In this document: one piece after another, positions 8,850 to 16,420 of the stretch
Layout: each line of letters begins with the position of its first letter
Numbering within the stretch: the first letter of the stretch is position 1
Origin: Planctomycetes bacterium RIFCSPLOWO2_12_FULL_50_35
GTDB taxonomy: Bacteria > Planctomycetota > Brocadiia > Brocadiales > Bathyanammoxibiaceae
NCBI GenBank assembly: GCA_001828605.1
Contig: MHZB01000009.1
Span: 1-49,613 of the forward strand
Length of the DNA stretch: 49,613 nucleotides
Direction: 5' to 3'
Made by a program: the position numbers and the translations under genes
The notes under the pieces: model-generated
Database searches by the model: none
What the model was told of the DNA's origin: nothing
What the model saw: only the letters and a program-made list of their open reading frames with translations

Positions 8850-8914
8850 CGCAGGGACTCGCCGCAACGTGTCTCCACTGCATGACCTCCGGACAAGGCC
8901 GTCCCTGGTTCAGT

Positions 8915-8932
8915 TGCAGGGGCGCCCCTGCA
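8915..8932. repeat. 18-bp perfect palindrome
   Basis: TGCAGGGGCGCCCCTGCA is a perfect palindrome without a loop, 66 nt after the DUF255 stop. As RNA it would need to open a loop in the centre, so it is not a classical terminator and no T-run follows. It resembles the GC-rich arms of the palindromic repeats elsewhere in the window but lacks their GTAG foot. Confidence 0.6.
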
Positions 8933-9012
8933 TTGTTTCCTGCCGGCCATTGAGAGTGGATTTAGTAATTGACAATGGCAACCATGTAGACTTAGAATAA
9001 AGTTTTGCCGCA

Positions 9013-9732
9013 ATGAATCCAAGTCAAACAGTACAACAAGAAGACAAATTATCCGTCCTGCGAAAGTACGAGAAGTACATAACAAAGGACGGTGAGGCAA
9101 TCCTCTTCAGCACCAAATCGTGCCGGGGAGAGGAGGTAAATTGCCCCAACCTCCTGAAGGCGCCCAGACCCCTGGCCAAGAGGATGAAGGAAAAGCTGGA
9201 CGAATTGTCCTTCAGCCAGAGGCTCTATGACAAGATTCCCGCCAAGATACTTCCCCATATGACCTTCAAGATGGCCGTGGCCGGCTGTCCCAACAGTTGC
9301 TCCCTGCCGCAGATAAAGGATTTTGGCGTGATTGCGCAGGAGAGCGTCGTTGTAGACCCGAGCTGTGAGTGTTCACTGTGTATGAAGTGTCTGAAGGAGT
9401 GCAGGGAAGGGGCCATAACCATAATGGAAGACAGGACTGTAATCATCCACCAGGAAAAGTGCGTAAAATGCGGTCTCTGTGCAAGGGTATGCCATACAGG
9501 TTCGATAAAGATTGATAGGGTTGGATATTCCATCGTGCTGGGAGGCAAGGTGGGCAGGCACCCGCGTTTTGCCCTGCAACTTATGGAACTCGCTACGGAA
9601 GAACAGGTAATAAAGGCCCTTGAAATCTGCGCTGAAAAAATCCTTGCAGAAAACGGGCGCAACCTCTACGGATTCCTTGCAAAGGAGTCCTTTCATGATA
9701 AACTTGGAGAGGCATTAAAAGAAGTCATCTGA
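9013..9732 (+). CDS. Short siroheme/[4Fe-4S] sulfite-reductase-like protein with a two-cluster ferredoxin domain
   Basis: A 239-residue protein resembling AsrC and other nitrite/sulfite-reductase-like ferredoxin proteins. Cys37/Cys44 and Cys92/Cys96 (AGCPNSC) form the pattern used for siroheme-coupled [4Fe-4S] binding. Two ferredoxin motifs follow: Cys120-x2-Cys123-x2-Cys126-x3-Cys130 and Cys150-x2-Cys153-x2-Cys156-x3-Cys160. The LGGKVGRHPRFA segment (176-187) is typical of the family. It is much shorter than AsrC or DsrA as I recall them, since only about 36 residues precede the first cysteine. It lies 47 nt before the siroheme decarboxylase pair, so a role with siroheme is plausible but unproven. 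No strong ribosome binding site is visible. Confidence 0.75.
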   Translation: MNPSQTVQQEDKLSVLRKYEKYITKDGEAILFSTKSCRGEEVNCPNLLKAPRPLAKRMKEKLDELSFSQRLYDKIPAKILPHMTFKMAVAGCPNSCSLPQIKDFGVIAQESVVVDPSCECSLCMKCLKECREGAITIMEDRTVIIHQEKCVKCGLCARVCHTGSIKIDRVGYSIVLGGKVGRHPRFALQLMELATEEQVIKALEICAEKILAENGRNLYGFLAKESFHDKLGEALKEVI

Positions 9733-9779
9733 GTATACAATTTCCCCATCCGCTGCCCCGGACTACAATACAAGCTGCA

Positions 9780-10256
9780 ATGGAACTGGACAACATAGAC
9801 AAAAAGATACTGCAGGAGATACAGTCAAACTTCCCCCTCACACCCAGGCCGTTCCGAACCCTTGCAGAGCAACTCTCCCTGGAAGAAACCGATGTACTCA
9901 ATCGGATAAAGGACATGGTGAATAACAAGGTAATACGCAGACTGGGCCCAATCATAGACACCCAGGCCATGGGTAATACCGGGGGACTGATGGCCATGAA
10001 GGTGCCCGAGGACAAAATTGAAGACGTAGCGGAGATAATAAACGCTTACAGCAGCGTCTCACACAATTACCTCCGAAAGGGCAGAAACAAAGATATACCA
10101 TACAATGTTTGGTTCACCATGTCCGCACCCGACAAAGAGGCCCTTGGAAAGAACATGAAAGAGATCGAGGACAAGACGGGACTGGTGGTAAGAAACCTGC
10201 CGACCACAAAAAAATTCAAGATTGGCGTAAGGTTCAGCATATACAAGGGTGACTAA
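9780..10256 (+). CDS. ahbA: Siroheme decarboxylase subunit, AhbA-like (AsnC/Lrp-fold)
   Basis: A 158-residue protein with an N-terminal AsnC-type winged helix (about 1-55) and a ferredoxin-like C-terminal domain, the layout of AhbA/NirD/NirG. AhbA and AhbB together convert siroheme to didecarboxysiroheme in the alternative haem pathway, and the Nir homologues act in haem d1 synthesis. The segment SHNYLRKG (near 94-101) and the PYNVWF motif (near 107-112) fit this group rather than a DNA-binding Lrp. The partner gene follows after a repeat-containing gap. Subunit A is assigned over B on the PYNVWFT pattern from memory. Confidence 0.82.
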   Translation: MELDNIDKKILQEIQSNFPLTPRPFRTLAEQLSLEETDVLNRIKDMVNNKVIRRLGPIIDTQAMGNTGGLMAMKVPEDKIEDVAEIINAYSSVSHNYLRKGRNKDIPYNVWFTMSAPDKEALGKNMKEIEDKTGLVVRNLPTTKKFKIGVRFSIYKGD

Positions 10257-10264
10257 AGATGAAC

Positions 10265-10331
10265 GGACAGACCTAAAGGTCTGTCCCTACGTAAATGACT
10301 CTGATGTAGGGACAGGTTTTTAAACCTGTCC
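10265..10331. repeat. Outward-facing pair of REP-like hairpins
   Basis: Two 10-bp perfect stems lie back to back. The left one is 10265-10274 with 10277-10286 (loop AA), followed by CTAC (10287-10290). The right one is 10310-10319 with 10322-10331 (loop TT), preceded by GTAG. The inner arms also pair with each other (GTCCCTAC with GTAGGGAC). The pair lies between the two siroheme decarboxylase genes and may affect their shared transcript. Confidence 0.85.
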
Positions 10332-10382
10332 TAAAATGTATGGGTGCGGCTTGACGCACCGTGTTTACTAAGGTGATTTACT

Positions 10383-10844
10383 ATGGCCGATGAAACAGAC
10401 ATAAAATTAATAAAGTGCATCCAGGACGGCATACCGCTGACGGAGAGACCCTACCGGGACATTGGAAATGCCCTGGGGCTTTCCGAGGATGAGGTCGTCA
10501 GCCGGCTGGGAAGGCTGATAAAAGAGAAAAAAATACGCCGCTTCGCCGCATCCGTCGCCCATCGGAAGATAGGGATAAACTCAAACGCCATGACCGTCTG
10601 GAGGGTGCCGTCCGAGCGCGTTGACGAGGTCGGCCCCATAATGGCCGGCTTCCCTGAGGTCACGCACTGCTATGAACGCCCCACATTCCCAGACTGGCCG
10701 TATAACGTGTTCACCATGATACACGGCTACACGGACGAGGAATGCGAACGGGTAATAGAGGCGATAAAAGAGAAGACCGGACTCGAAGACTACGTAATCC
10801 TGTACAGCGAGAAGGAATTTAAAAAGACGGGGACTAGGATTTAA
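10383..10844 (+). CDS. ahbB: Siroheme decarboxylase subunit, AhbB-like (AsnC/Lrp-fold)
   Basis: A 153-residue partner of the preceding gene with the same two-domain layout. THCYERP (near 94-100) and WPYNVFTMIHG (near 104-114) are characteristic of the AhbB/NirH type, with the histidine and tyrosine positions expected near the substrate. An AAGGTG sequence precedes the ATG. The 126-nt gap to ahbA holds a REP-like hairpin pair. The later pathway enzymes AhbC and AhbD are not in the window, so whether haem b or haem d1 is the product is open. Confidence 0.83.
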   Translation: MADETDIKLIKCIQDGIPLTERPYRDIGNALGLSEDEVVSRLGRLIKEKKIRRFAASVAHRKIGINSNAMTVWRVPSERVDEVGPIMAGFPEVTHCYERPTFPDWPYNVFTMIHGYTDEECERVIEAIKEKTGLEDYVILYSEKEFKKTGTRI

Positions 10845-11090
10845 CCAACCCCACCGGATAAGCCTCTTCTGAAAACCACAGACACCTTCACAAACCGGCA
10901 ATAAGACCGACTGCGCGTACTCGACACACCATATAAATACAATCCCCTTAGCAGGACGTGAGAGGCCTATCCCAACAAACGCATCTTGTAGTTGTTCGAT
11001 TTATCGAGCCATTTGAATACACCCCATAAATGGGGCAGCTACAGGGTGGGGAATACCAGAATCTTCGCTGGCACCCAGAATGATAATTCT

Positions 11091-11114
11091 GTAGGGGCGT
11101 AATTTATTACGCCC
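11091..11114 (+). repeat. REP-like unit (GTAG foot, 9-bp stem)
   Basis: GTAG at 11091-11094 is followed directly by the perfect 9-bp stem GGGCGTAAT / ATTACGCCC (11095-11103 with 11106-11114) and loop TT. It has the same foot as the other units but a different stem. Confidence 0.8.
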
Positions 11115-11155
11115 GCACGAGGAGGGCTAGATAAATTGAACCACGACAAAATGCA

Positions 11156-11177
11156 GGTGCGCCAAGACGCACCCTAC
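11156..11177 (-). repeat. REP-like unit (GTAG foot on minus strand)
   Basis: The stem GGTGCG (11156-11161) / CGCACC (11168-11173) has a 6-nt loop and is followed by CTAC (11174-11177). On the minus strand it reads GTAG then hairpin. It is a short stem of the same class. Confidence 0.65.
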
Positions 11178-11207
11178 TGGGCTTTTATAGTCGGTATGCA
11201 AAAAGAT

Positions 11208-11232
11208 GTAGCGTGCGAGCTCATCTCGCACG
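11208..11232. terminator. REP-like hairpin that may end the ribosomal cluster
   Basis: GTAG (11208-11211) precedes the stem CGTGCGAG (11212-11219) / CTCGCACG (11225-11232) with a 5-nt loop. On the minus strand the hairpin comes 47 nt after the phosphatase stop and is followed by CTACATCTTTTTG. It could therefore stop transcription of the long leftward cluster as well as belong to the REP family. The T-run starts 7 nt after the stem, which is not ideal. Confidence 0.55.
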
Positions 11233-11279
11233 TTTAAAGTTTACGAAAGGTAGTATGGTGCATAGTTACACACCATGCA

Positions 11280-11729
11280 TCACTCGGCGAGTTTTTCTGC
11301 GTAGCGGGCTATGATTTCTTCCTGTTCGACGGTCTCGATGGAGCCGGGACGTTTCTTCCTCACCTCATTGACGGCGTCTCTGGCGCTGTAGCCCCCGTGC
11401 ACAAGGTAGCAGGCAAGCATGGTACCCGTCCTCCCTATCCCCGCCTCGCAGTGCACTGCCACCTTCTTGCCCATCTTCTTCATCCTTACGGCAAATTCCA
11501 CAAACTCGTCAATCTGTTCCAGGGTAGGCGCAGTAAGGTCCTCGACGGGGACGTGTTTATACTCAAAACCGAACTCCTCAATGAGGGTATTGCTGAGGGG
11601 GCTTTCTGTGAGGGATACTATGGCGTCTATGTCGCGTTCTTTGAGGAACTCAAAATCGCTTACCTTTGAGGCGGGCCTTGCCATGCCCGCTATTTCATCC
11701 GGCACAAGCCAGCTGAAATTCCTGCTCAT
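11280..11729 (-). CDS. Dual-specificity protein phosphatase, DUSP23/VHZ-like
   Basis: A 149-residue phosphatase with the cysteine-based signature HCEAGIGRTG (His93, Cys94, Arg100) and a probable general acid Asp64 in PVEDLTAP. Its N-terminal FSWLVPDEIAGMARP, the stretch RTGTMLACYLV and the C-terminal RPGSIETVEQEE are strikingly like human DUSP23, judged from memory. It would remove phosphate from protein Ser/Thr/Tyr, or possibly from another substrate. GGGGAGGG precedes the ATG. It is the last gene of the leftward ribosomal cluster, 39 nt after the HIT gene, so its expression should follow growth. No kinase is nearby. Confidence 0.9.
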   Translation of the reverse strand: MSRNFSWLVPDEIAGMARPASKVSDFEFLKERDIDAIVSLTESPLSNTLIEEFGFEYKHVPVEDLTAPTLEQIDEFVEFAVRMKKMGKKVAVHCEAGIGRTGTMLACYLVHGGYSARDAVNEVRKKRPGSIETVEQEEIIARYAEKLAE

Positions 11730-11768
11730 ACCTATGCCCTCCCCAAGTCACTTATACGACGGCGACTA

Positions 11769-12182
11769 CTACCCCAGTGCCTTAAGGATGCCCCACTGCA
11801 TTCTGTCTATCTCACCCTCGTTATATCTGCCCTGCCTCCAGCCGAAGTGGAATCCATCGTCTTTGTGCCTAGGGATTATATGAAAGTGTACATGGGGGAC
11901 GGTCTGACCGGCACAAGGCTTATTCGTTTGGAAGATGTTAAGTCCGTCCGCCTTGGTCACCTCCGCAACGGCCTTAGCCAGGGACGGCACCATTTCCATC
12001 ACCTTGCCAAATTCCTTCCCAGGGACATCCATTATCGTCTCGTAGTGTTCCCTGGGCATAACCAATACGTGCCCATGGTTTACCGGGTTTATATCCAGAA
12101 AAGATATTGCATTCTTGTCCTCAAGAAGTTTTGTGGCGGGAAGCTTTCCTTGGGCAATTTTGCAGAACACACAATCTTTCAT
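11769..12182 (-). CDS. HIT-family nucleotide hydrolase/transferase (HINT-like)
   Basis: A 137-residue protein with the histidine triad HVHFHIIP (about 95-102). Its N terminus has CVFC (Cys4 and Cys7), which with two histidines can bind zinc in the HINT branch. HIT proteins hydrolyse nucleoside phosphoramidates and dinucleotides. The ATG overlaps the rplQ stop by 4 nt, so it is translationally coupled to L17. The C terminus is a short charged extension. The physiological substrate is unknown. Confidence 0.94.
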   Translation of the reverse strand: MKDCVFCKIAQGKLPATKLLEDKNAISFLDINPVNHGHVLVMPREHYETIMDVPGKEFGKVMEMVPSLAKAVAEVTKADGLNIFQTNKPCAGQTVPHVHFHIIPRHKDDGFHFGWRQGRYNEGEIDRMQWGILKALG

Positions 12183-12943
12183 TTGTCTTCCCGTTCTTCC
12201 TCTGTTCCTTGTTCTGCCTGTGCCGCCGGCTTAGCCTGCGCTTTCCGTGCCTTGACTCCAGCCCTCTCTCCAGCCTTTTTGCCTGCGGTCGCTGGTTTCT
12301 CGGTCTTTTTCTCTTTGCCCTCCGTTACCTCGACCTTCGTTTCTGTTTTTGAAGCGCGCGGCTTTTTTTGTCCTGGTTTCTTTGCCTCTACTTTGGGTGC
12401 CTCGGCTGTCTCCTCTTTTTTGGCCTCGTCTCCAGGGCCCTCAACCAATTCAAATATCACCCTGTCCGCGTTGTCTCCCAAACGGTACCCGACCAGGCGA
12501 AGTTTTCTGTTCACGCCCCCCATCTTATATTCCAACTCGGGAATCTTGCCCACTTTACCGCCCGTAAGCACACCCAACCTGCTCCCGGAAAGGCGCATTA
12601 TCCTGGTATAGCCCCCGTTCCTGGTCAAATATCTCTGAGCTATGCCGCCGCCTTCCCGCCACTTACCCTCACCTACCAGCTTCTGCACCAGCTCCCTGTT
12701 CTGAAGCTTTGACAGAATCATACGGTAATAATGGACATAGGCGGCCTTGTCTGTCTCCTTCTTTGCGACGGCCTTTTTGGAAAGGGTTATCAGCTTCTCT
12801 ACAAACGATCTTACCTCCTTAGCCCTGGGCATGGTAGTAACGATTCTGCCATGGGTAAATATGTTGGCGGCCAGGTTGCGGCGCAGGGCAAGCCTGTGGC
12901 TTGGGGTTCTACGCAGTCGTCTTCCTCTTACTCTATGCCTCAT
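12179..12943 (-). CDS. rplQ: 50S ribosomal protein L17 with long charged C-terminal tail
   Basis: L17 lines the outside of the peptide exit tunnel. The conserved start MRHRVRGRRLRRTPSHR is intact and the core runs to about residue 170. An 84-residue tail rich in Lys, Ala, Glu and Pro follows, giving 254 residues against roughly 120 in E. coli. The tail is low-complexity and probably disordered, and its function is not known. The start overlaps the end of rpoA by 11 nt, and the stop overlaps the HIT gene by 4 nt. Confidence 0.96.
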   Translation of the reverse strand: MRHRVRGRRLRRTPSHRLALRRNLAANIFTHGRIVTTMPRAKEVRSFVEKLITLSKKAVAKKETDKAAYVHYYRMILSKLQNRELVQKLVGEGKWREGGGIAQRYLTRNGGYTRIMRLSGSRLGVLTGGKVGKIPELEYKMGGVNRKLRLVGYRLGDNADRVIFELVEGPGDEAKKEETAEAPKVEAKKPGQKKPRASKTETKVEVTEGKEKKTEKPATAGKKAGERAGVKARKAQAKPAAQAEQGTEEEREDK

Positions 12944-13958
12944 GCGCGCCTACCTTTTCTTTCTTACGCATGCCAAAATCCAACCCGAGCTGCGCCAGTT
13001 TTTTCTTTACCTCTTTCAGCGTCGTCCTTCCAAAATTTCTTATCTCCAGCACCTCGTCTTCCGTAAGGGCCACCAGTTCTCCTATCGTCTTTACGTTCGC
13101 TGCCTCAAGACAGTTAGATGCGCGCACGGAAAGGTCAAGTTCTGTGACCAATTTATTCAGCTTCGCCTGAAGTTCGTCCGTTATCTCACCCTTCGGTGCA
13201 GTGGCCTCCAGACTGGGCCTTATGTCTAGACGCGGCAGCTCACGCCCTATGTCAAAATACTGTACAAAGGAATTAAGGTGCTTCCTGAAAATCTTGGCTG
13301 CCTCTACCATTGCCATTTCCGGCGGGACAATACCGTTGGTCCATATCTCCATAATCAGCCTGTCGTAATTGGTTTTCCGGCCCACCCTGGTATCTTCCGT
13401 GTAGAACTTCACCTTTCGCACGGGAGAAAACACAGAGTCAACGGCAATCAGGCCGACCTCCGGTTCGTCAGGCTCATTTTCTTCGGCGGTTACGTAGCCG
13501 CGCCCCTTTCTCGTCTCCATCTCTACCACAAAATCCACATTATCCGAAAGTGTTGCTATGTGAAGGTCGGGATTAATTATTTCAGCCCCACCTTCTGTAA
13601 TGATGTCTTTCGCCTTTATTTCACCCTTTTTATGGGCATCTATCTTGAGCTTTCTTGGTTGGTCGTCCTGAAGCTTTACTATGATGGACTTTATATTGAG
13701 TATAATATCCGTCACATCTTCTACGACCCCGGGGATATGAGTAAACTCGTGCTTTACCCCCTTAATCCTCACAGAAGTAACAGCGCTACCTTCCAGAGAC
13801 GACAACAAAACCCTTCGGAGGCTGTTGCCAATAGTGATCCCATATCCCCTCTCGAAAGGTTCTGCAGTGAACTTCCCGTACGTACCGCTCAGTGTCTCCT
13901 GGTCCACTGTAATGCGAGCCGGCAGTTCAAAACCCCTCCACCGAATTCGCATACGCAC
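12933..13958 (-). CDS. rpoA: DNA-directed RNA polymerase alpha subunit
   Basis: A 341-residue alpha subunit, which starts RNA polymerase assembly by dimerising and binding beta and beta'. The N-terminal domain holds GYGITIGNSLRRVLLSSLEG (39-58), the dimer and assembly core. The C-terminal domain (about 255-330) has LDLSVRASNCLEAANVKTIG, the helix-hairpin-helix that contacts upstream DNA and activators. It lies between rpsD and rplQ, as in the alpha operon of many bacteria. Confidence 0.98.
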   Translation of the reverse strand: MRMRIRWRGFELPARITVDQETLSGTYGKFTAEPFERGYGITIGNSLRRVLLSSLEGSAVTSVRIKGVKHEFTHIPGVVEDVTDIILNIKSIIVKLQDDQPRKLKIDAHKKGEIKAKDIITEGGAEIINPDLHIATLSDNVDFVVEMETRKGRGYVTAEENEPDEPEVGLIAVDSVFSPVRKVKFYTEDTRVGRKTNYDRLIMEIWTNGIVPPEMAMVEAAKIFRKHLNSFVQYFDIGRELPRLDIRPSLEATAPKGEITDELQAKLNKLVTELDLSVRASNCLEAANVKTIGELVALTEDEVLEIRNFGRTTLKEVKKKLAQLGLDFGMRKKEKVGAHEA

Positions 13959-14017
13959 CTCCCATCTAAAAGCTTATATTGACCTAAGGGAAGCTTTTTC
14001 TACCCTTTTTGCACATC

Positions 14018-14644
14018 TTATTTCGAACAGAGTTCAACGACCAACTGCTCTTGTACAGAAGCAGAAACCTCTTCCCTTACAGGCAATCTGATCACCTTGG
14101 TCTGTGGGGTGTCCTTATCCAATTCCAGCCACTTGGAATCAAAGCGGGATGAATAACTCTGAAGATTGGTCTTTATCCTGTCCACGCTCTGTTTTCTTGC
14201 AGCCGGTTTAATGACATCGCCCACCCTAACGAGATAGGAAGGGATGTCTAACCTCCTCCCATTTACCAAAATATGACCGTGACCTATTATCTGCTTCGCC
14301 TCCTTCCTGGACGCTGCGAAGCTAAGGAGATACAGCACATTGTCAATCCTTCTCTCCAATAGTACGAGCAGATTTTCACCTGTGTTGCCCTTTTGCCGTT
14401 CGGCCTTTCCGAAAAACCTCCTAAACGGTCTTTCCATTAGACCGTAGAATCTCTTCAGCTTCTGCTTCTCCCTAAACTGTACCCCATATTTGGACGTCTT
14501 GCCTCTTTGCCAGAGGTGTTGGCCGGGGACCGTCTTTCTTTTTGTAACGGGGCATTTCACCGTAAAGCAACGGTTCCCCTTGAGGTACAACTTCGTACCT
14601 TCCCGCCTGCACAATCTACAGGATGGCCCGGTATACTTGCTCAT
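14018..14644 (-). CDS. rpsD: 30S ribosomal protein S4 (zinc-binding type)
   Basis: S4, a primary 16S rRNA binder of 208 residues. The N terminus has a cysteine cluster (CRLC at 9-12, then Cys26 and Cys31), so it is probably the zinc-containing C+ form. The S4 RNA-binding domain is visible as RRIDNVLYLLSFAASRKEAKQ (split about 98-118) and HGHILVNGRRLDIPSYLV. In E. coli S4 represses its own operon; no leader structure can be placed here because the gene lies 6 nt after rpsK. Confidence 0.98.
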   Translation of the reverse strand: MSKYTGPSCRLCRREGTKLYLKGNRCFTVKCPVTKRKTVPGQHLWQRGKTSKYGVQFREKQKLKRFYGLMERPFRRFFGKAERQKGNTGENLLVLLERRIDNVLYLLSFAASRKEAKQIIGHGHILVNGRRLDIPSYLVRVGDVIKPAARKQSVDRIKTNLQSYSSRFDSKWLELDKDTPQTKVIRLPVREEVSASVQEQLVVELCSK

Positions 14645-14650
14645 ACCCTT

Positions 14651-15028
14651 CTACACCCTCCTCTTCTTTCTGGGGCGACAGCCATTATGCGGCAGCGGCG
14701 TAACGTCCTCTATGGACTTTACACTAAGCCCCGCCACCTGAAGCGCCGTAATGGCAGATTCCCTGCCTGAGCCAGGCCCTTTCACCCTTATGTCAAGCTC
14801 CGACACGCCCTGCTTTCGCGCCTTGTCTGCCACGTTCTCGGCGGCCTTTTGCGCAGCAAAGGGAGTGCTCTTCCTGGAGCCCTTAAATCCTACCGTACCG
14901 CCCGATGCCCAACATATGGTCTCTCCATTAAGGTCAGTTATGTTGATGAACGTGTTGTTAAAGGTAGCTTTTATATGTGCTACCGCCCTGCTTATGTTGC
15001 GTCGTATCTTTTTGCCCGCCTTGGCCAT
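14651..15028 (-). CDS. rpsK: 30S ribosomal protein S11
   Basis: S11 of 125 residues, a platform protein next to the mRNA exit. [15 protein letters not shown] and the C-terminal [18 protein letters not shown] are diagnostic. The ATG at 15028 is used because it shares one base with the TGA of the methyltransferase gene (TGATG), and GGGGAG lies 8 nt upstream. An in-frame TTG one codon earlier is less likely. This re-initiation geometry ties its translation to the inserted methyltransferase gene rather than to rpsM. Confidence 0.98.
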   Translation of the reverse strand: MAKAGKKIRRNISRAVAHIKATFNNTFINITDLNGETICWASGGTVGFKGSRKSTPFAAQKAAENVADKARKQGVSELDIRVKGPGSGRESAITALQVAGLSVKSIEDVTPLPHNGCRPRKKRRV

Positions 15029-15876
15029 CAACCATTCTCCCCATTAAAAAGTTCAGGAAGAAAATCTTCTAGAATTGAGCGCACACCGAGCTGATTACAT
15101 AACCTCCTATAACCATCCATGCCCTTTTTCTTCCCCGACCTCATCATTCTTGCAGTGATAACAAGGTTCTTTGGCGTTACCGTGGGAGGGACTATCTCAT
15201 GGAATTCAACGTAATAGCCGGCTCCCCTCAAGACCTGTGCCCTCAGGGCCTCCGTAACGAGGTCCGCAAAGCGGTACAGCAAAGGACCAAAATCCGTAAG
15301 GTCATGTAACGCCTGCGCCGACCTTATCTGTCCCCTGAGCTGGTTTTGGCAACAGGGCACCACCATAATGTATCTGGCGCCTAACTTTATGCCCCTGGCT
15401 ATGGCCTCGTCCGTGGCAGAGTCGCAGGCATGAAGGGCCACAACTACGTCTACCTTCTTACCAATAGGGGCGTTGAATCCCAGTGTCTGACCAGCTGTGA
15501 AACTCATGTTATCGAAACCAAGTGAGGCTGCAATCCCCCGACACTTCCCTATAAGTGACTCGGAGATATCCACCCCGTAGAATGTGCACTCCACACCATA
15601 TAATTCCCTCAGGATACGGTTCAGGGCAAATGTAAGATAGGATTTACCGCACGAACACTCCAGGAACACCGGGTCGTCGTCCAGTATGTCTTTAATTTTG
15701 TGCAGAATGTGCGCTGAAAAACCGACCGTTTCCTGAAATTTCTTCATTCCCCTCCGGTTGACATCCCCGCCGGGGCCTTCCCATCGGAGTGGACGCAGAA
15801 AATCCCTGGAGGAAGTTAACACGCCAGAGAGCGTCTCAACGCTGTATCCCGTATCTTGTAAGACAGTGCCCATCAT
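15028..15876 (-). CDS. SAM-dependent methyltransferase inserted between rpsM and rpsK
   Basis: A 282-residue class I methyltransferase-like protein. The SAM-binding loop is [12 protein letters not shown] (72-83), with the acidic GVDIS at 101-105. [11 protein letters not shown] (149-159) and VPCCQ (173-177) are marks of the Methyltransf_32-type group, which includes eukaryotic GSTCD and METTL25-like proteins. The substrate is unknown. Its ATG shares one base with the rpsM stop and its stop shares one base with the rpsK ATG. Both junctions read GGTTGATG, so the gene is exactly fitted into a usually adjacent rpsM-rpsK pair. AAAGGG just upstream serves the start at 15876 or the next ATG at 15873. 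Its position suggests modification of a ribosomal component or assembly factor, as an inference. No transit or membrane segment is seen. Confidence 0.88.
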   Translation of the reverse strand: MMGTVLQDTGYSVETLSGVLTSSRDFLRPLRWEGPGGDVNRRGMKKFQETVGFSAHILHKIKDILDDDPVFLECSCGKSYLTFALNRILRELYGVECTFYGVDISESLIGKCRGIAASLGFDNMSFTAGQTLGFNAPIGKKVDVVVALHACDSATDEAIARGIKLGARYIMVVPCCQNQLRGQIRSAQALHDLTDFGPLLYRFADLVTEALRAQVLRGAGYYVEFHEIVPPTVTPKNLVITARMMRSGKKKGMDGYRRLCNQLGVRSILEDFLPELFNGENG

Positions 15877-16256
15877 CAACCCTTTGGAGTCTCTTTCTTC
15901 CCTGCCACAGTCCTTCTTTTACCCTTTCTTGTGCGTGCGTTGGTGCTTGTCCTCTGTCCCCTCACGGGCAACCCCATTTTGTGCCGCAAGCCGCGGTAGC
16001 TGCCTATGTTCTTCAATAAGGCTATATTCTGATTCTCCTGACGCCTGAGATAACCTTCGACAACATAGTTCTTTTCTATATAGGCGCCCAGCGCACTTAA
16101 CTGGTCGTCATGCAGGTTCTTTGCACGAAGGTTCTCGTCTATATTCAGCTCCTTTAGAATCTTCTTGGACAAGGTCCTTCCTATACCGTAAATATAAGTA
16201 AGCGAAATAAAGATTGGTTTATCAGCAGGTATGTCTATTCCCGCAATCCTGGGCAT
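15876..16256 (-). CDS. rpsM: 30S ribosomal protein S13
   Basis: S13 of 126 residues, at the head of the small subunit and in contact with 50S and P-site tRNA. ARIAGIDIP-type start (MPRIAGIDIPADKP), YIYGIGRTLSKKIL and the basic tail GQRTSTNARTRKGKRR are present. It follows rpmJ by 18 nt. Its stop overlaps the start of the methyltransferase gene, where rpsK would be expected. Confidence 0.98.
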   Translation of the reverse strand: MPRIAGIDIPADKPIFISLTYIYGIGRTLSKKILKELNIDENLRAKNLHDDQLSALGAYIEKNYVVEGYLRRQENQNIALLKNIGSYRGLRHKMGLPVRGQRTSTNARTRKGKRRTVAGKKETPKG

Positions 16257-16274
16257 AAAGACCTCTTTCCTTCG

Positions 16275-16388
16275 TTATCCTTGGCGCTGTTTGTGTCTTG
16301 GGTTGGTACAGATGACGCGAACCACATTCTTACGCCTGATTATCTTGCAATTCTCACATATACGTCTTATTGAAGACCTTACTTTCAT
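16275..16388 (-). CDS. rpmJ: 50S ribosomal protein L36
   Basis: L36 of 37 residues, too short for most gene finders. It begins [14 protein letters not shown] and ends NPRHKQRQG. The zinc ligands Cys11, Cys14, Cys27 and His32 are present, so it is the C+ form. It sits in the standard place between infA and rpsM. Confidence 0.96.
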   Translation of the reverse strand: MKVRSSIRRICENCKIIRRKNVVRVICTNPRHKQRQG

Positions 16389-16420
16389 GTGATCAATTAA
16401 AATCCTTACTGTTTCGAGTG

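Larger units (their letters stand above)
10845..11279. other. Repeat-rich gene-free region
   Basis: This region of 435 bp has no gene. It is filled with small inverted repeats, for example CCCCAT/ATGGGG near 11024-11037 and CAGAAT/ATTCTG at 11076-11091, besides the three REP-like units listed separately. It lies between convergent units (ahbB and the phosphatase end of the ribosomal cluster), a usual place for REP sequences and terminators. Confidence 0.7.
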
